DNA of 39,810 bases from Candidatus Moraniibacteriota bacterium (GTDB lineage Bacteria; Patescibacteriota; Minisyncoccia; Moranbacterales; UBA2206), in NCBI GenBank assembly GCA_030679985.1, contig JAUXSI010000045.1, positions 1 through 39,810 of the forward strand, read 5' to 3'. Within the stretch, counting starts at the first letter, position 1; each line of letters begins with the position of its first letter. The position numbers were made by a program, and so were the translations under genes. The notes beneath the pieces were generated by a model that saw only the letters and a list, made by a program, of their open reading frames with translations, did not search any database and was not told the origin of the DNA. Shown one piece after another: positions 10,697 to 20,991 of this stretch.

Positions 10697-11344
10697 TTAC
10701 ACATTGACATTATACGATTTTCCCATCGTCGAACAAATCGAAATGCTCTTGATGAACTTTCCTTTGGTTGCCTCAGTCTTGGCTTTTTTCAATGCTTCCA
10801 AAAATATTTCAAAATTCTTTTCAAGTTTCTCATTTTCAAAAGATACTTTTCCGATGATCTGATGGACGTTCCCCGAATTGTCATTCTTGAAATCAGCCCT
10901 TCCCTTTTTGAGCGATTCGATAATCTCTTTTACTTTCGGCGTGACTGTTTTATTTTTCGGATTCGGCATCATTCCTTTTGGTCCTAAAATCTTGGCAATG
11001 GTCGCGAGTTTGGGCATCATTTCCGGCGTCGCGAGAGCCATATCCGCGTCGATCTTTCCGGAAGATTTTATCTTGTCAATCAGCTCTTCTCCCCCTACAA
11101 GATCGGCTCCGGCGGCTTCGGCTTCTTTTTTTTGCGTCGTGGTAAAAACCGCCACTTTTATTGTTTTTCCGGTGCCATATGGAAGCTCGGCCACGCCACG
11201 GACCTGCTGATCGCTTTTCTTGGGATCGATTGTGAGGCGCGCGTGAACTTCGACAGATTCGTCAAACTTCGCTTTGGCATTTTTCTTTACTTCGGCAACT
11301 GCTTCTGTTATGGAAAATATTTTATTGTTTTCTGATTGATTCAT
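10697..11344 (-). CDS. rplA: large-subunit ribosomal protein L1
   Basis: Forms the L1 stalk that guides deacylated tRNA from the E site; in many bacteria it also represses its own operon by binding the mRNA leader. The 215 residues contain the family blocks VRGVAELPYGTGKTIKV, GPKGMMPNPKNKTV and KGRADFKNDNSGNVHQIIGK. The N-terminus is slightly shorter than the 230-residue norm. It starts 21 bases after rplK and is the last gene of the operon. No Shine-Dalgarno. Confidence 0.97.
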   Translation of the reverse strand: MNQSENNKIFSITEAVAEVKKNAKAKFDESVEVHARLTIDPKKSDQQVRGVAELPYGTGKTIKVAVFTTTQKKEAEAAGADLVGGEELIDKIKSSGKIDADMALATPEMMPKLATIAKILGPKGMMPNPKNKTVTPKVKEIIESLKKGRADFKNDNSGNVHQIIGKVSFENEKLEKNFEIFLEALKKAKTEATKGKFIKSISICSTMGKSYNVNV

Positions 11345-11365
11345 GAATTTATCTACGGTTTACAC

Positions 11366-11788
11366 TTATTCGACTTTGATACCCATTGATCTCGCCGTTC
11401 CCTCAACGATTTTCATCGCCGCTTCCACATCATTCGCGTTCAAATCGACCATTTTCGCCTCGGCGATTTCACGAACTTGGGCCTTGGTGACACTCCCGAC
11501 CTTCTGCTTCAGGGGATCAGCCGCTCCTTTTTCAACTTTGGCCGCTTTTTTGAGAAGCTCGGCGGCCGGAGGAGTTTTCAGCACAAAATCAAAACTGCGG
11601 TCTTCATAGATCGTTATTTCAACCGGAATGATATCTCCGCTTTTGTCTTTTGTGGCGTCATTAAACTTCAGACAAAAATCCTGGATATTGAGACCGTGCT
11701 GGCCCAGCGCCGGCCCGACTGGAGGCGCCGGATTGGCTTGGGCGGCTTTTATTTGGAGTTTGACGACTGTTTTGATCTTTTTAGCCAT
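11366..11788 (-). CDS. rplK: large-subunit ribosomal protein L11
   Basis: Part of the GTPase-associated centre, with L10/L12 and the 1070 region of 23S rRNA. At 140 residues it is full length, with the classical [20 protein letters not shown] start and the C-terminal rRNA-binding domain ending in [13 protein letters not shown]. It starts only four bases after nusG ends, so the two are likely translationally linked. Confidence 0.98.
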   Translation of the reverse strand: MAKKIKTVVKLQIKAAQANPAPPVGPALGQHGLNIQDFCLKFNDATKDKSGDIIPVEITIYEDRSFDFVLKTPPAAELLKKAAKVEKGAADPLKQKVGSVTKAQVREIAEAKMVDLNANDVEAAMKIVEGTARSMGIKVE

Positions 11789-11792
11789 AAGT

Positions 11793-12338
11793 TTATATTT
11801 TCTTAATTTGCAAAAAATCGAGCTCTACCGGCGTTTCCCGTCCGAATATTGAAACCAGGACTTTTATTTTCCCTCTCGCTTCATCGATCGCGTCAACCTT
11901 TCCGTCAAATTCCTTGAAGGGTCCGTCAATTATTTTTACCGCTTCCCCTTTTTGAACATCAATCTTATATTTCGGTTCGGAAACTCCCATCCTTTTTTTC
12001 ATTGAATCAATCTCTTCCTGGGCGATAGGAGTCGGAGTGGTTCCGAGTCCGATGAATCCCGTCACATTCGGAGTGTTGCGAACCACATACCAGGAATCAT
12101 CGGTTACGACCATTTCCACCAGGACATAGCCCGGAAAAATTCTTTCCTCGATGACAGCCCGTTTGCCGTTTTTGATCTTGATCTTATTTTCTTTCGGCAC
12201 CATCACTTCAAAAATCCGATCCTGCATATCCAGGGATTCAATTCTTTGCTTCAAGTTTTTGGCCACATTGTCTTCATATCCGGAATAGGTATGGATGGCA
12301 TACCAAGCGCGGCCGTGATGTTGGGTTTGTTTCGCCAT
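11793..12338 (-). CDS. nusG: transcription antitermination/elongation factor NusG
   Basis: Binds RNA polymerase and couples it to the ribosome or Rho. The 181 residues hold the NGN domain ([27 protein letters not shown]) and a C-terminal KOW domain ([19 protein letters not shown]). It lies 12 bases downstream of secE and four bases upstream of rplK. It is a plausible partner for antitermination at the rRNA leader described above, though that link is only inferred. Confidence 0.98.
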   Translation of the reverse strand: MAKQTQHHGRAWYAIHTYSGYEDNVAKNLKQRIESLDMQDRIFEVMVPKENKIKIKNGKRAVIEERIFPGYVLVEMVVTDDSWYVVRNTPNVTGFIGLGTTPTPIAQEEIDSMKKRMGVSEPKYKIDVQKGEAVKIIDGPFKEFDGKVDAIDEARGKIKVLVSIFGRETPVELDFLQIKKI

Positions 12339-12350
12339 AAAAATTGGAAA

Positions 12351-12536
12351 TTACTTTATCACATATGTCCGCAGAATATATTCAAAACCGAAATCCAGCA
12401 CTCCCAAAAAAATCGCTACTCCAATGCTGACTCCGATAACCAGGCTGGTGTATTTTATCGTCTGGCTCCTGGTCGGCCAGTTGACTTTCCGAAGCTCGAT
12501 GCGAGCTTCTTTTATGAATGTGAGAATTTTGTTCAT
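12351..12536 (-). CDS. secE: preprotein translocase subunit SecE
   Basis: A 61-residue, single-helix subunit of the SecYEG export channel. It shows the family pattern: amphipathic FIKEARIELRKVNWPTRSQ followed by one membrane helix. It is the short form typical of Gram-positive and other minimal SecE proteins. First gene of the secE-nusG-rplK-rplA operon. Confidence 0.95.
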   Translation of the reverse strand: MNKILTFIKEARIELRKVNWPTRSQTIKYTSLVIGVSIGVAIFLGVLDFGFEYILRTYVIK

Positions 12537-12544
12537 ATCAAGCC

Positions 12545-12570
12545 TTTTTTAAAAAGCCTCTGGGGCTTTT
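12545..12570 (-). promoter_or_regulatory. hairpin in the secE leader
   Basis: On the minus strand AAAAGCC, five-base loop, GGCTTTTT lies between the promoter (12579-12606) and the secE start. It looks like a weak terminator for gyrB readthrough or an attenuator for the operon. A following AAAAAAGGC could pair with GGCTTTTT as an alternative. Confidence 0.45.
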
Positions 12571-12578
12571 ATGTTCCC

Positions 12579-12606
12579 AGTATATATTAATGGATAAATA
12601 TGTCAA
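12579..12606 (-). promoter_or_regulatory. promoter of the secE operon
   Basis: TTGACA (12601-12606), 16-base spacer, TATACT (12579-12584), just past the gyrB stop codon at 12614 and reading into secE. Confidence 0.75.
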
Positions 12607-12613
12607 GAAACAA

Positions 12614-14659
<2,046 letters not shown>

Positions 14660-14666
14660 TTATTGA

Positions 14667-14756
14667 AATGAGAAATAAAAAATAAAATAGAAGAAACAAA
14701 AATAAGAAATTTAAAAGAAATTGCTTTCTTCTGTCTTATTTCTTATATCTTATTTT
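14667..14756. repeat. imperfect word-like inverted repeat upstream of gyrB
   Basis: The left part is built of near-repeats of 'agaaataaaa', and the right part is an imperfect reverse complement ('cttatttctt'). It could fold into a long, mismatched hairpin. It occupies nearly all of the gap between gyrB and the 122-residue membrane protein. Confidence 0.6.
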
Positions 14757-15118
14757 GACAAAAACCACAATTCGACAAGCAAAGCCGCGACTATCACAAG
14801 TCCCGCGTCCCACCAAATAAGAAGTTTCAGGCTCTGCAAAATAAACATGGCCGTAATCGCCAGCGCGACCAGCAAACCTTGGCGAAAGCTGATCCCGACA
14901 TTCAGATAGGCTGTTTCGTTTTTGGAAAATAGCCTTCTGATCCAAAACAAAAAAAGCGTGGCAAGGCCTGTGACGAAGAAAAATAAGCTGACATAGAAAA
15001 GCACTTGCCCCAACAAACCGTCTTTTATCGGATCAATATAGCGGATTACGAGTCCTAAGCAGATTACCGCCACGAGCGTACTTGTCCTCATCCCCCAAAG
15101 ATAGGCGCGGATTGTCAT
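14750..15118 (-). CDS. small multi-pass membrane protein, function unknown
   Basis: A 122-residue integral membrane protein with about four hydrophobic segments (around residues 12-28, 37-60, 82-97 and 102-119) and almost no outside loops. I recognise no catalytic motif. It has its own promoter with a 34-base leader and no Shine-Dalgarno. Proteins of this size and shape are common in Patescibacteria; I cannot assign a role. Confidence 0.75.
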   Translation of the reverse strand: MTIRAYLWGMRTSTLVAVICLGLVIRYIDPIKDGLLGQVLFYVSLFFFVTGLATLFLFWIRRLFSKNETAYLNVGISFRQGLLVALAITAMFILQSLKLLIWWDAGLVIVAALLVELWFLSK

Positions 15119-15152
15119 TTTTTGTTTGTATTAGGCCGATTTCACCTCTTCT

Positions 15153-15181
15153 ATTCTAGCAGATATTTTCGAATTTGCCAA
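15153..15181 (-). promoter_or_regulatory. promoter of the 122-residue membrane protein
   Basis: TTGGCA (15176-15181), 17-base spacer, TAGAAT (15153-15158), 35 bases before the ATG at 15118. Confidence 0.75.
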
Positions 15182-15208
15182 GTCCCAAAGCGCCTAAAAT
15201 CGAAAATG

Positions 15209-15256
15209 AAAAAGGAGCCATAATTAGCTTAAATAAAGCCTACGAATAGCTCCTTT
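15209..15256 (-). terminator. terminator after the 343-residue secreted protein
   Basis: AAAGGAGC/GCTCCTTT arms enclosing an inner TAGGCTT/AAGCTA-type hairpin, with a T5 run on the minus strand, just past the stop codon at 15269. Confidence 0.7.
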
Positions 15257-15268
15257 CTCGCATAAACA

Positions 15269-16300
15269 CTATTTGATTCGCACCGCGTTCGTTTTGGTCA
15301 CTTCGCCTTGGCCGGTGATCGATACTGTGAGCGGAAAAGTGCCAAGCGAGCTGAAACTATCCATTCCGTATCTGCAAATAACTTTATTGCCTTTTTTTGA
15401 AGTCCATACTCTCTCTGCCTGTTGAGATCCAAGCGTGCAACTCACGTCCTGCCCCTTCTTGTATAGATTCTTGCCTTTCACCGTCAACTTGAAAGTTTTC
15501 CCTTCTTTGTATTTGATCGATTTTTTCTTGACGCTTGAAATTTTCATCTTCTTGACTGTTGATCCTCGCTGAACCGCTTTGAAAGAGCTGAAGTGTCCCG
15601 GCGTGAAAGAAAGACTGTTTTCAGCATCGTTCCAAACAAGATCGCTATAGTCTATTCCTTCGATCGCTTTTCTCATATTCGCGCCGCTTGAAACATAGAT
15701 ATCGGGCTGCTGATCAAAGCCAAGCTGATACATTGTCAGTGTCGCGCCATAACTGATCATATCCGGAACCATAGCCGCGTTGAGACTGATATATCCGCCG
15801 TCAAACCGAACCATATTGTCAAAGTTGTTCATGAAATTGAAGAAACGGTAGCTCATAAAGTCAATCGTGTTTGAAAAACTTATGCGACCCATCGGCGCGT
15901 CATTATCTCCCAGTTTCTGAAAATAGAGACCGTCTATCGCGTGCCAATTGGTGTTGCCGGAATTGAATAAACTCGTCTCAACTCCATCGGAGGTCATGCC
16001 GGACTGCATATCTTCGGGCATATTCGCGACTTGCGTGCACATTTGCGACATTTCCGAGCGCATTTGTTCCACATCCGGCCCGCCGAATTCATCCGGATGA
16101 TTGGTTATATAATCACTGAGCGCCGCATTGCATCCGGCCGTATCATCCGGAGTTGTCATTTGAGAAAATACCTCCCAAAACATGCTGTCTGACGGCGGCA
16201 GATCACCTCGCTGATGATCATCGGCCATCACCGGCATCGTCATCGCCACCATCGCGAAGATGGCAATGCTCGCCAAAATCGCTCGTTTTGTTTTTTGCAT
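15269..16300 (-). CDS. secreted protein with C-terminal TIG-like basic domain
   Basis: 343 residues. The signal peptide is MQKTKRAILASIAIFAMVAM with cleavage near PVMADD. The middle part (about residues 30-230) is acidic and has four cysteines spaced as possible disulphides (TAGCNAA, SQMCTQ, then two near the end). The last 95 residues are strongly basic (MKISSVKKKSIKYKEGKTF) and look like an IPT/TIG beta-sandwich. I do not recognise the main domain. It is the last of three consecutive secreted-protein genes that share this basic beta-sandwich end, so they may form a surface layer or adhesion set. It has its own promoter upstream. Confidence 0.68.
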   Translation of the reverse strand: MQKTKRAILASIAIFAMVAMTMPVMADDHQRGDLPPSDSMFWEVFSQMTTPDDTAGCNAALSDYITNHPDEFGGPDVEQMRSEMSQMCTQVANMPEDMQSGMTSDGVETSLFNSGNTNWHAIDGLYFQKLGDNDAPMGRISFSNTIDFMSYRFFNFMNNFDNMVRFDGGYISLNAAMVPDMISYGATLTMYQLGFDQQPDIYVSSGANMRKAIEGIDYSDLVWNDAENSLSFTPGHFSSFKAVQRGSTVKKMKISSVKKKSIKYKEGKTFKLTVKGKNLYKKGQDVSCTLGSQQAERVWTSKKGNKVICRYGMDSFSSLGTFPLTVSITGQGEVTKTNAVRIK

Positions 16301-16328
16301 AATATTTATTTTAATTGTTAGTACTGAA

Positions 16329-16357
16329 ATTATATCACGAAAAGAAATTTCGCAAAA
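16329..16357 (-). promoter_or_regulatory. promoter of the 343-residue secreted protein
   Basis: TATAAT at 16329-16334 with a poor -35 (TTTTGC, 17-base spacer) on the minus strand, about 29 bases before the ATG. Confidence 0.5.
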
Positions 16358-16366
16358 ATTTTCTTC

Positions 16367-16389
16367 TTCCTAATCTCCGAGATTGGAAA
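16367..16389 (-). repeat. stop-abutting palindrome, copy A
   Basis: TTTCCAATCTC-GGAGATTAGGAA on the minus strand directly follows the TAA of the 505-residue gene. It is a member of the family also found at 20992-21014 and 24453-24480. Confidence 0.6.
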
Positions 16390-17907
16390 TTAGTTTACAC
16401 TCACCTTGATCGGATCGCCGGTTGAGGCGCTGATGGTTCTAGCTCTCTTGCCTTGAATCTTGATGATATATTTGATGTTTGTTCCCGCGTCAAGATTGAG
16501 CTTTTTATACCAGCCGCTCGTGCTTTTCCCCCGATAAACAACCTTTTTTTTCCATTTGTATCTCTTATTTTTCTTTTGAACTCGATATTTTTTTGTGATT
16601 GTCACTTTTTTCGCGCTGGATTTTTTGAGTGAATCAAGGCTTGCCTTTTCAACTGTTGCTCCGGAAACCTGGCCGTAAAGCGCGGTGTGCGTGTCGTCGC
16701 GCGTCAAGGCGTATATTCCGGCTGACATCGCTTCTTCACCGTGGCCCGTGAACATCCAGGCCTCCGATCCCCCGCCGATCATGAAAATGTTGGTCGCGTT
16801 GTCAAGAGCGGTTTCGCCGTTGTGGGAAGTATAATAGTCCCAGCTGGCAGTGCTCGGGTCATATATCGAAATTCCGCCCCGGTTGTTGGCATCAGTGCTT
16901 GTCTCCACCGCCAGCGACACTATCCAGATCCGACCGTCCGAATCCTCTTGAACTTTTTGCACCCGATCTGTAAAAATGTTGCTGTTGTCTTTGGTCCAAT
17001 TCGCCCACGTTCCGGCACTGATGTCATATCGAAACACGCCGTATCTCGTGCCGACCCAAACATCGCCGGATGAATCCACAAACGCGTCTGTCACGCCGTT
17101 TTTGAGCGCGACTCCGTTTCCGGTTGCATAGTCTTTGTTGAATTGCGTCCAAGTGCCGCCTTTATACCTCCAGATCCCGCTTCCCACGTCCCCGCCATCG
17201 GGATTTGAAAATTGATTTTCCGAGCTGTGATATTGATAGAACCAAAAACTGTTATCCTCTTCATTATACATCCCCCAGAAATCCGCGCCGTTGTTATTGG
17301 TATCAACCAGCGGCCCGCCCGCAAATCCACTATCGGTCCATATTCCAGAACTGTTGGTATAAATCAGCAAATATAACCGCGTGTCATTTGTAGCGACGGC
17401 ATACATAAAGTCCGCCGAATCTCGGTTTCCGAAAAGATTTTTGATTTTCAAATTTCCTCCGACCCCGACTTGGCTGCCGATCGTTGCTGATGTTATACTT
17501 GTCCAATTCCCGTCCGCTCCGTATTTCAAAAGCGCGACATTTGGATCTTTCCGGTTCGGCATCCAAACATTTCCATTTTGGTCGGCATACATATTGAGAA
17601 ACTCGATATCGCTGTATCCCGCGGCTTCAACCGTGCTGGTTTCGTCCGACCAGTTCGTTCCGTTGTATTTCACAATATGCCGCACAAAACTGGCCTCGCT
17701 ATTCATATCAACCCGGTCGTTCCCGTATAAAAATCTCACTCCGTTTGAGCTTTTGGTCATATTTTCAAGCTCAAGATGCTCCGGCAAAGCATTCCCGCTC
17801 GTTGAACGCGTATGCCGCGTCCAATAGTCCGCCTTGGCATTCCCCGACCAGAGAAATCCCACTGCCAGCGCCGCGACAATCAGCGCGATTTTGTGTTTGT
17901 TTTTCAT
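16390..17907 (-). CDS. secreted beta-propeller-like surface protein
   Basis: 505 residues with a signal peptide ending near NAKA (residue 26). Residues about 40-400 contain repeated blades of the type 'DSSGDVWVGTRYGVFRYD' and 'DSDGRIWIVSL', the pattern of regulator-propeller (Reg_prop) or LpxW-like beta-propellers. The last 75 residues are very basic (KKNKRYKWKKKVVYRG) and beta-rich. Extracellular binding is likely; the ligand is unknown. It lies 34 bases downstream of the 260-residue gene and is probably cotranscribed with it. Its stop codon touches palindrome copy A. Confidence 0.72.
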   Translation of the reverse strand: MKNKHKIALIVAALAVGFLWSGNAKADYWTRHTRSTSGNALPEHLELENMTKSSNGVRFLYGNDRVDMNSEASFVRHIVKYNGTNWSDETSTVEAAGYSDIEFLNMYADQNGNVWMPNRKDPNVALLKYGADGNWTSITSATIGSQVGVGGNLKIKNLFGNRDSADFMYAVATNDTRLYLLIYTNSSGIWTDSGFAGGPLVDTNNNGADFWGMYNEEDNSFWFYQYHSSENQFSNPDGGDVGSGIWRYKGGTWTQFNKDYATGNGVALKNGVTDAFVDSSGDVWVGTRYGVFRYDISAGTWANWTKDNSNIFTDRVQKVQEDSDGRIWIVSLAVETSTDANNRGGISIYDPSTASWDYYTSHNGETALDNATNIFMIGGGSEAWMFTGHGEEAMSAGIYALTRDDTHTALYGQVSGATVEKASLDSLKKSSAKKVTITKKYRVQKKNKRYKWKKKVVYRGKSTSGWYKKLNLDAGTNIKYIIKIQGKRARTISASTGDPIKVSVN

Positions 17908-17941
17908 GTTATTAATCTTAATTATTACCTTATATAAGCCA

Positions 17942-18724
17942 TTAATCTATCTGCTGGAGCAACACCGAAAATGCGTTGCCACTGCTCATTGTCCCACTTT
18001 CCCAAATGGTCTTGTATTTTGTTTTGCCTTTTCTTGTGACGGCTTTTTTCAGCCCATTTTTATAAGTCAGGCTAATATCATAATTCCCCGCCGCCATTTT
18101 TCCGTATTTGAACTTCACCCGGACGATCGAGTTGCCGCCCGTACGAGTTATTCCCGTTATCACGCCCTTCTTGTTTCCCACCCGAACTTTGATCCATCTT
18201 TTGTTCTTGTATGACTGCCCTGCAACAGTAAGGCTGAAAACGGTTTTCGCGTTTTTCGATCTTGTTTGATAAACTTCAACAATTCCGTCGCTATCTCCGT
18301 CCTGATCATTCACTTCAAAAGATGGATGGACCGTCAACGCGCTATCAAGAGTAGAATATATATTCGGCGTCACGCCGCTGTCATAGACTGTGACGTCTTT
18401 GATATCCCCCGCTTTAGCTCCAACCGGAACCGTGGCGGTAATGGTCGTATTGTCCACAACCGTCACATTGGCCAGGGCTATCGCATCATCGGTGTCATCT
18501 TTTTTGTTGTCTATCCATTCTCCCAATCGCGCTCCGACTTGCACGATTGAGCTGAAACCCGTGCCGGTGATTGTGATGTCGTTCGCCTGATAGTTTTCAA
18601 CCGTTGACGGCGAAACTGAGGTCACGGAAAAGGTCGTGCTTTCAACGCCATTATTATTTGCCCGCGTGAGAACAGGCGCAGCGATCGCCAGCGCCAATGC
18701 GAGCGCCAGAATTTTTTGTTTCAT
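17942..18724 (-). CDS. secreted IPT/TIG-domain protein
   Basis: 260 residues. Signal peptide MKQKILALALALAIAAPVL with cleavage near TRANN. Residues about 33-130 match an IPT/TIG immunoglobulin-like fold (SVSPSTVENYQANDITITGTGF, with ATVPVGAKAGDIKDVTVYD). The C-terminal half is basic beta structure (NKRWIKVRVGNKKGVI). It is probably a cell-surface or adhesion protein. First gene of the pair with the propeller protein. Confidence 0.75.
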   Translation of the reverse strand: MKQKILALALALAIAAPVLTRANNNGVESTTFSVTSVSPSTVENYQANDITITGTGFSSIVQVGARLGEWIDNKKDDTDDAIALANVTVVDNTTITATVPVGAKAGDIKDVTVYDSGVTPNIYSTLDSALTVHPSFEVNDQDGDSDGIVEVYQTRSKNAKTVFSLTVAGQSYKNKRWIKVRVGNKKGVITGITRTGGNSIVRVKFKYGKMAAGNYDISLTYKNGLKKAVTRKGKTKYKTIWESGTMSSGNAFSVLLQQID

Positions 18725-18756
18725 GGTTTTTTTATTTAAATAATTACTTTTTATAA

Positions 18757-18784
18757 ATTATCTTTATGCTATCGTCTTTGTCAT
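18757..18784 (-). promoter_or_regulatory. promoter of the secreted TIG/propeller pair
   Basis: ATGACA (18779-18784), 16-base spacer, GATAAT (18757-18762): one mismatch in each box. It lies 33 bases before the ATG. Confidence 0.55.
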
Positions 18785-18815
18785 ATTAGTGTCTATCAAT
18801 CAGTCCCGCGCCTAA

Positions 18816-18858
18816 AATAAAAAACAAGACAAAAAGAAAAAATTTCTTGCCTTGTTTT
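18816..18858 (-). terminator. terminator after the 221-residue anchored protein
   Basis: AAAACAAGGCAAG paired with TTGTCTTGTTTT and followed by T-rich sequence on the minus strand. It lies about 130 bases after the stop at 18989. Confidence 0.5.
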
Positions 18859-18988
18859 GCAATTCTTCTCGTCATAGTTTTTGTCTTAATTTTTATTTTT
18901 ACTCCTTTTTTCACCCTTTTGCCGTATTATAGAACATTCTCTTTGCCGCGGCAAACCGGCTGTGGATAACTTTTCTTCCAAATGAAAT

Positions 18989-19654
18989 CTAATTCTCCGA
19001 ACCCGTGATGGAAACTCCCGTTGTTCCGGTTTTGTCGCCTTGACTGTCCGAAACGGTCAATAAAATATCCTTGTTCCCTTTTTTGAAATTCACCATCATC
19101 GCCCCATAATTTGCTTCCGTTTCCACCGTCCAGCCGTTTTTTGCCATTTCAGCTTTGTATTTTGCGACCACATCCGTGATGCTTTGGTTCACGGTATACG
19201 CGATCATATAGCTCGCCTTGGTCCCGTCCGCCGCGTTGGCCGGAGTTAAAGTGGAAAAAGTTATCTTGGCGTCGGGATACACAAACACATCCGAAGGAAA
19301 ATCCGATGGCAGCTTGATGGTTCCTTCTTCAGAGGCTGCCATTGTCCCTTCGTCCGTCTTGATATTCACCGTTTTTCCGTCGGCGCTCACATCCGCTTTT
19401 TGGCCGGTGCCCTGTTCAATCGCTTTTTCCAACATATTTTCCCCAATCTTTTGGCCGATTGTTTGCGAGACCTTCGCCTTGAGGCTTCTCATCACGAAAT
19501 AACCGCCCACTAGCGCGACAATTCCGAAAACAACAACCACCGCGATGATGATGAGCACGGTTTTATTGCTGCTCTTCTGCGGCGCGGGCTGTTGTTGCAC
19601 TGGCTGTTGCGCGGGCTGTTGCTGTCCTCCTTGTTCTGTTGGATTTTGTTCCAT
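18989..19654 (-). CDS. single-pass membrane protein with Gln/Pro-rich cytoplasmic tail
   Basis: 221 residues. Residues 1-30 are rich in Q, P and N (QQQPAQQPVQQQPAPQKSS) and would lie in the cytoplasm. One membrane helix covers residues about 33-54, followed by an outside domain of about 165 residues. That domain ends in a compact part (MIAYTVNQSITDVVAKYKAE, NGWTVETEANYG, LLTVSDSQGDKTGTTGVSI), a pattern I associate with small exported lipid-facing or DUF4367-like proteins. No enzyme motif. It has its own promoter and a hairpin just before the start. Confidence 0.68.
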   Translation of the reverse strand: MEQNPTEQGGQQQPAQQPVQQQPAPQKSSNKTVLIIIAVVVVFGIVALVGGYFVMRSLKAKVSQTIGQKIGENMLEKAIEQGTGQKADVSADGKTVNIKTDEGTMAASEEGTIKLPSDFPSDVFVYPDAKITFSTLTPANAADGTKASYMIAYTVNQSITDVVAKYKAEMAKNGWTVETEANYGAMMVNFKKGNKDILLTVSDSQGDKTGTTGVSITGSEN

Positions 19655-19665
19655 TGTTTTTCTTG

Positions 19666-19703
19666 CCCTGTTAAATGCCGCTTAGCGGGATTATTTAACA
19701 GGG
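19666..19703 (-). promoter_or_regulatory. strong hairpin in the 5' leader of the anchored protein
   Basis: Eleven-base perfect arms CCCTGTTAAAT/ATTTAACAGGG with an inner CCGC/GCGG pair. It ends 11 bases before the start codon and lies inside the transcript that starts near 19730. It is not followed by a T run, so it is a leader element, not a terminator. Confidence 0.6.
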
Positions 19704-19736
19704 TGAATTTAATTGTTAGCTGATTTCCTTGGCAAT

Positions 19737-19765
19737 ATTCTATCACAAATCGGCCGTTTTCTCAA
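19737..19765 (-). promoter_or_regulatory. promoter of the anchored protein
   Basis: TTGAGA (19760-19765), 17-base spacer, TAGAAT (19737-19742) on the minus strand. Confidence 0.7.
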
Positions 19766-19841
19766 TTTTTGAAAACAAATCCGCGCCGCGTTCGTATTCA
19801 AAAGTGAAAGGTCGGCAAAAATAATTTTAAGAAGCAAACAT

Positions 19842-20063
19842 ATGTGCAACGAATACGAAAAAGGTTTCGAGGAAATGGATGAGGCGATGAAGATGTGCTG
19901 CGCGGGATGGCCGAAAAAATTCAAAAAGGAATTCATGATGGCCAAAATGAAGAAAAAGGAAAAAATTCTCGAGGCCAAGCTCGAATTCCTCCGCGAAATG
20001 CGGCGCCTAGCGGAAAAATCTGAAATGGAGGGCGAAAAAGAAGTTGAGGAAGAAAAAGATTGA
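19842..20063 (+). CDS. small charged helical protein
   Basis: 73 residues, almost entirely K, E, M and R with a few aromatics; it should form one long helix or coiled coil. Three cysteines lie in the first 20 residues (MCNEY and MCCAGW). I do not recognise a characterised family. Its reality is supported by an AAGAAG run before the ATG and by an intrinsic terminator immediately after the stop. It is one of the few plus-strand genes here and converges on the dehydrogenase gene. Confidence 0.65.
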   Translation: MCNEYEKGFEEMDEAMKMCCAGWPKKFKKEFMMAKMKKKEKILEAKLEFLREMRRLAEKSEMEGEKEVEEEKD

Positions 20064-20067
20064 AGGC

Positions 20068-20104
20068 AAAAATAGATCACTCCAGGGGGGAGTGATCTAT
20101 TTTT
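20068..20104 (+). terminator. bidirectional terminator
   Basis: AATAGATCACT, seven-base loop with G6, AGTGATCTATT, with A and T runs on both sides. It serves the 73-residue gene on the plus strand and probably the dehydrogenase on the minus strand. Confidence 0.85.
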
Positions 20105-20182
20105 ATATCGAAAAATTTCCGGCGGGATTTTGGAGGGTTGGGATATTCCAGCGATCGAACCTCAGGAATACCTATGATTTTC

Positions 20183-20923
20183 TTATCTCAAAGTCCAGCC
20201 TCCATCCACGATGATCGTTTGTCCGGTGATATAGCCGGCCTTTCCCGAGGCCAGAAATACGACGGCATTCGCGATATCTTCGGGCTGGCCCATTCGTGAA
20301 AGCGGAATCATGGCAATTGTCTGTTTTTTTGATTCCTCTGTCGAAGTTTCGCCCGCACCCGGCGTGTCGATGGCGCCGGGAGCAACAGCGTTGACCGTAA
20401 TTTTTTTTGGAGCAAGTTCAAGGGCCAGCGCTCTGATCATTGAGTTTATGGCTCCTTTGGTCGCGCAATAATGCACCAATCCTTCAAACCCGACAAATGC
20501 GGCAATGGAGGAGATATTCACAATCCGTCCCCCTTCCGGCAATATTTTCGCCGCTTCCTTGGAACACAGAAATATGCTCTTTAAATTCACGTCCATTACT
20601 TTGTCCCAATCTTCTTCTTTCATCTCCGCAAACGGAACGAACGGAAAAATTCCCGCGTTGTTCACGAGAATATCCAGTTGGCCGAATTCTTCCACTGCTT
20701 TCGCAAAAAGTTTTTCCACATCCTCTTTTTTTGAGACATCGCACCGGACCGCGAGCGCCTTCGGCCCCAGTTTTCGCGCTTCCTCGGCAACTGCTTCGCA
20801 ATCTTTCTCGTCAATGTCGGAAACGACGACATTGCAGCCCTCTTTTGCGAGGGCAAGAGCAATGCCCTTCCCGATACCGCGCCGCGCGCCGGTCACTATG
20901 GCTGTTTTGTTTTCTAGCGGCAT
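20183..20923 (-). CDS. short-chain dehydrogenase/reductase, FabG-like
   Basis: NAD(P)-dependent oxidoreductase of 246 residues. Rossmann start GARRGIGKGIALALA (TGxxxGIG type), NNAG motif (ILVNNAGIFPF), and the catalytic Ser-Tyr-Lys set in NISSIAAFVG and YCATKGAINS. The C-terminal SRMGQPEDIANAVVFLASGKAGYITGQ is typical. It resembles 3-oxoacyl-ACP reductase, but without other fatty-acid genes nearby the substrate is open; sugar or alcohol dehydrogenases have the same layout. Within the catalytic site nothing is missing. Confidence 0.9.
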   Translation of the reverse strand: MPLENKTAIVTGARRGIGKGIALALAKEGCNVVVSDIDEKDCEAVAEEARKLGPKALAVRCDVSKKEDVEKLFAKAVEEFGQLDILVNNAGIFPFVPFAEMKEEDWDKVMDVNLKSIFLCSKEAAKILPEGGRIVNISSIAAFVGFEGLVHYCATKGAINSMIRALALELAPKKITVNAVAPGAIDTPGAGETSTEESKKQTIAMIPLSRMGQPEDIANAVVFLASGKAGYITGQTIIVDGGWTLR

Positions 20924-20991
20924 ATTTTTTGTTTAATTATAAATGTTTTTATTTTTAATATATTCTAGCGTGATTTTGGAGGATTTATTTT

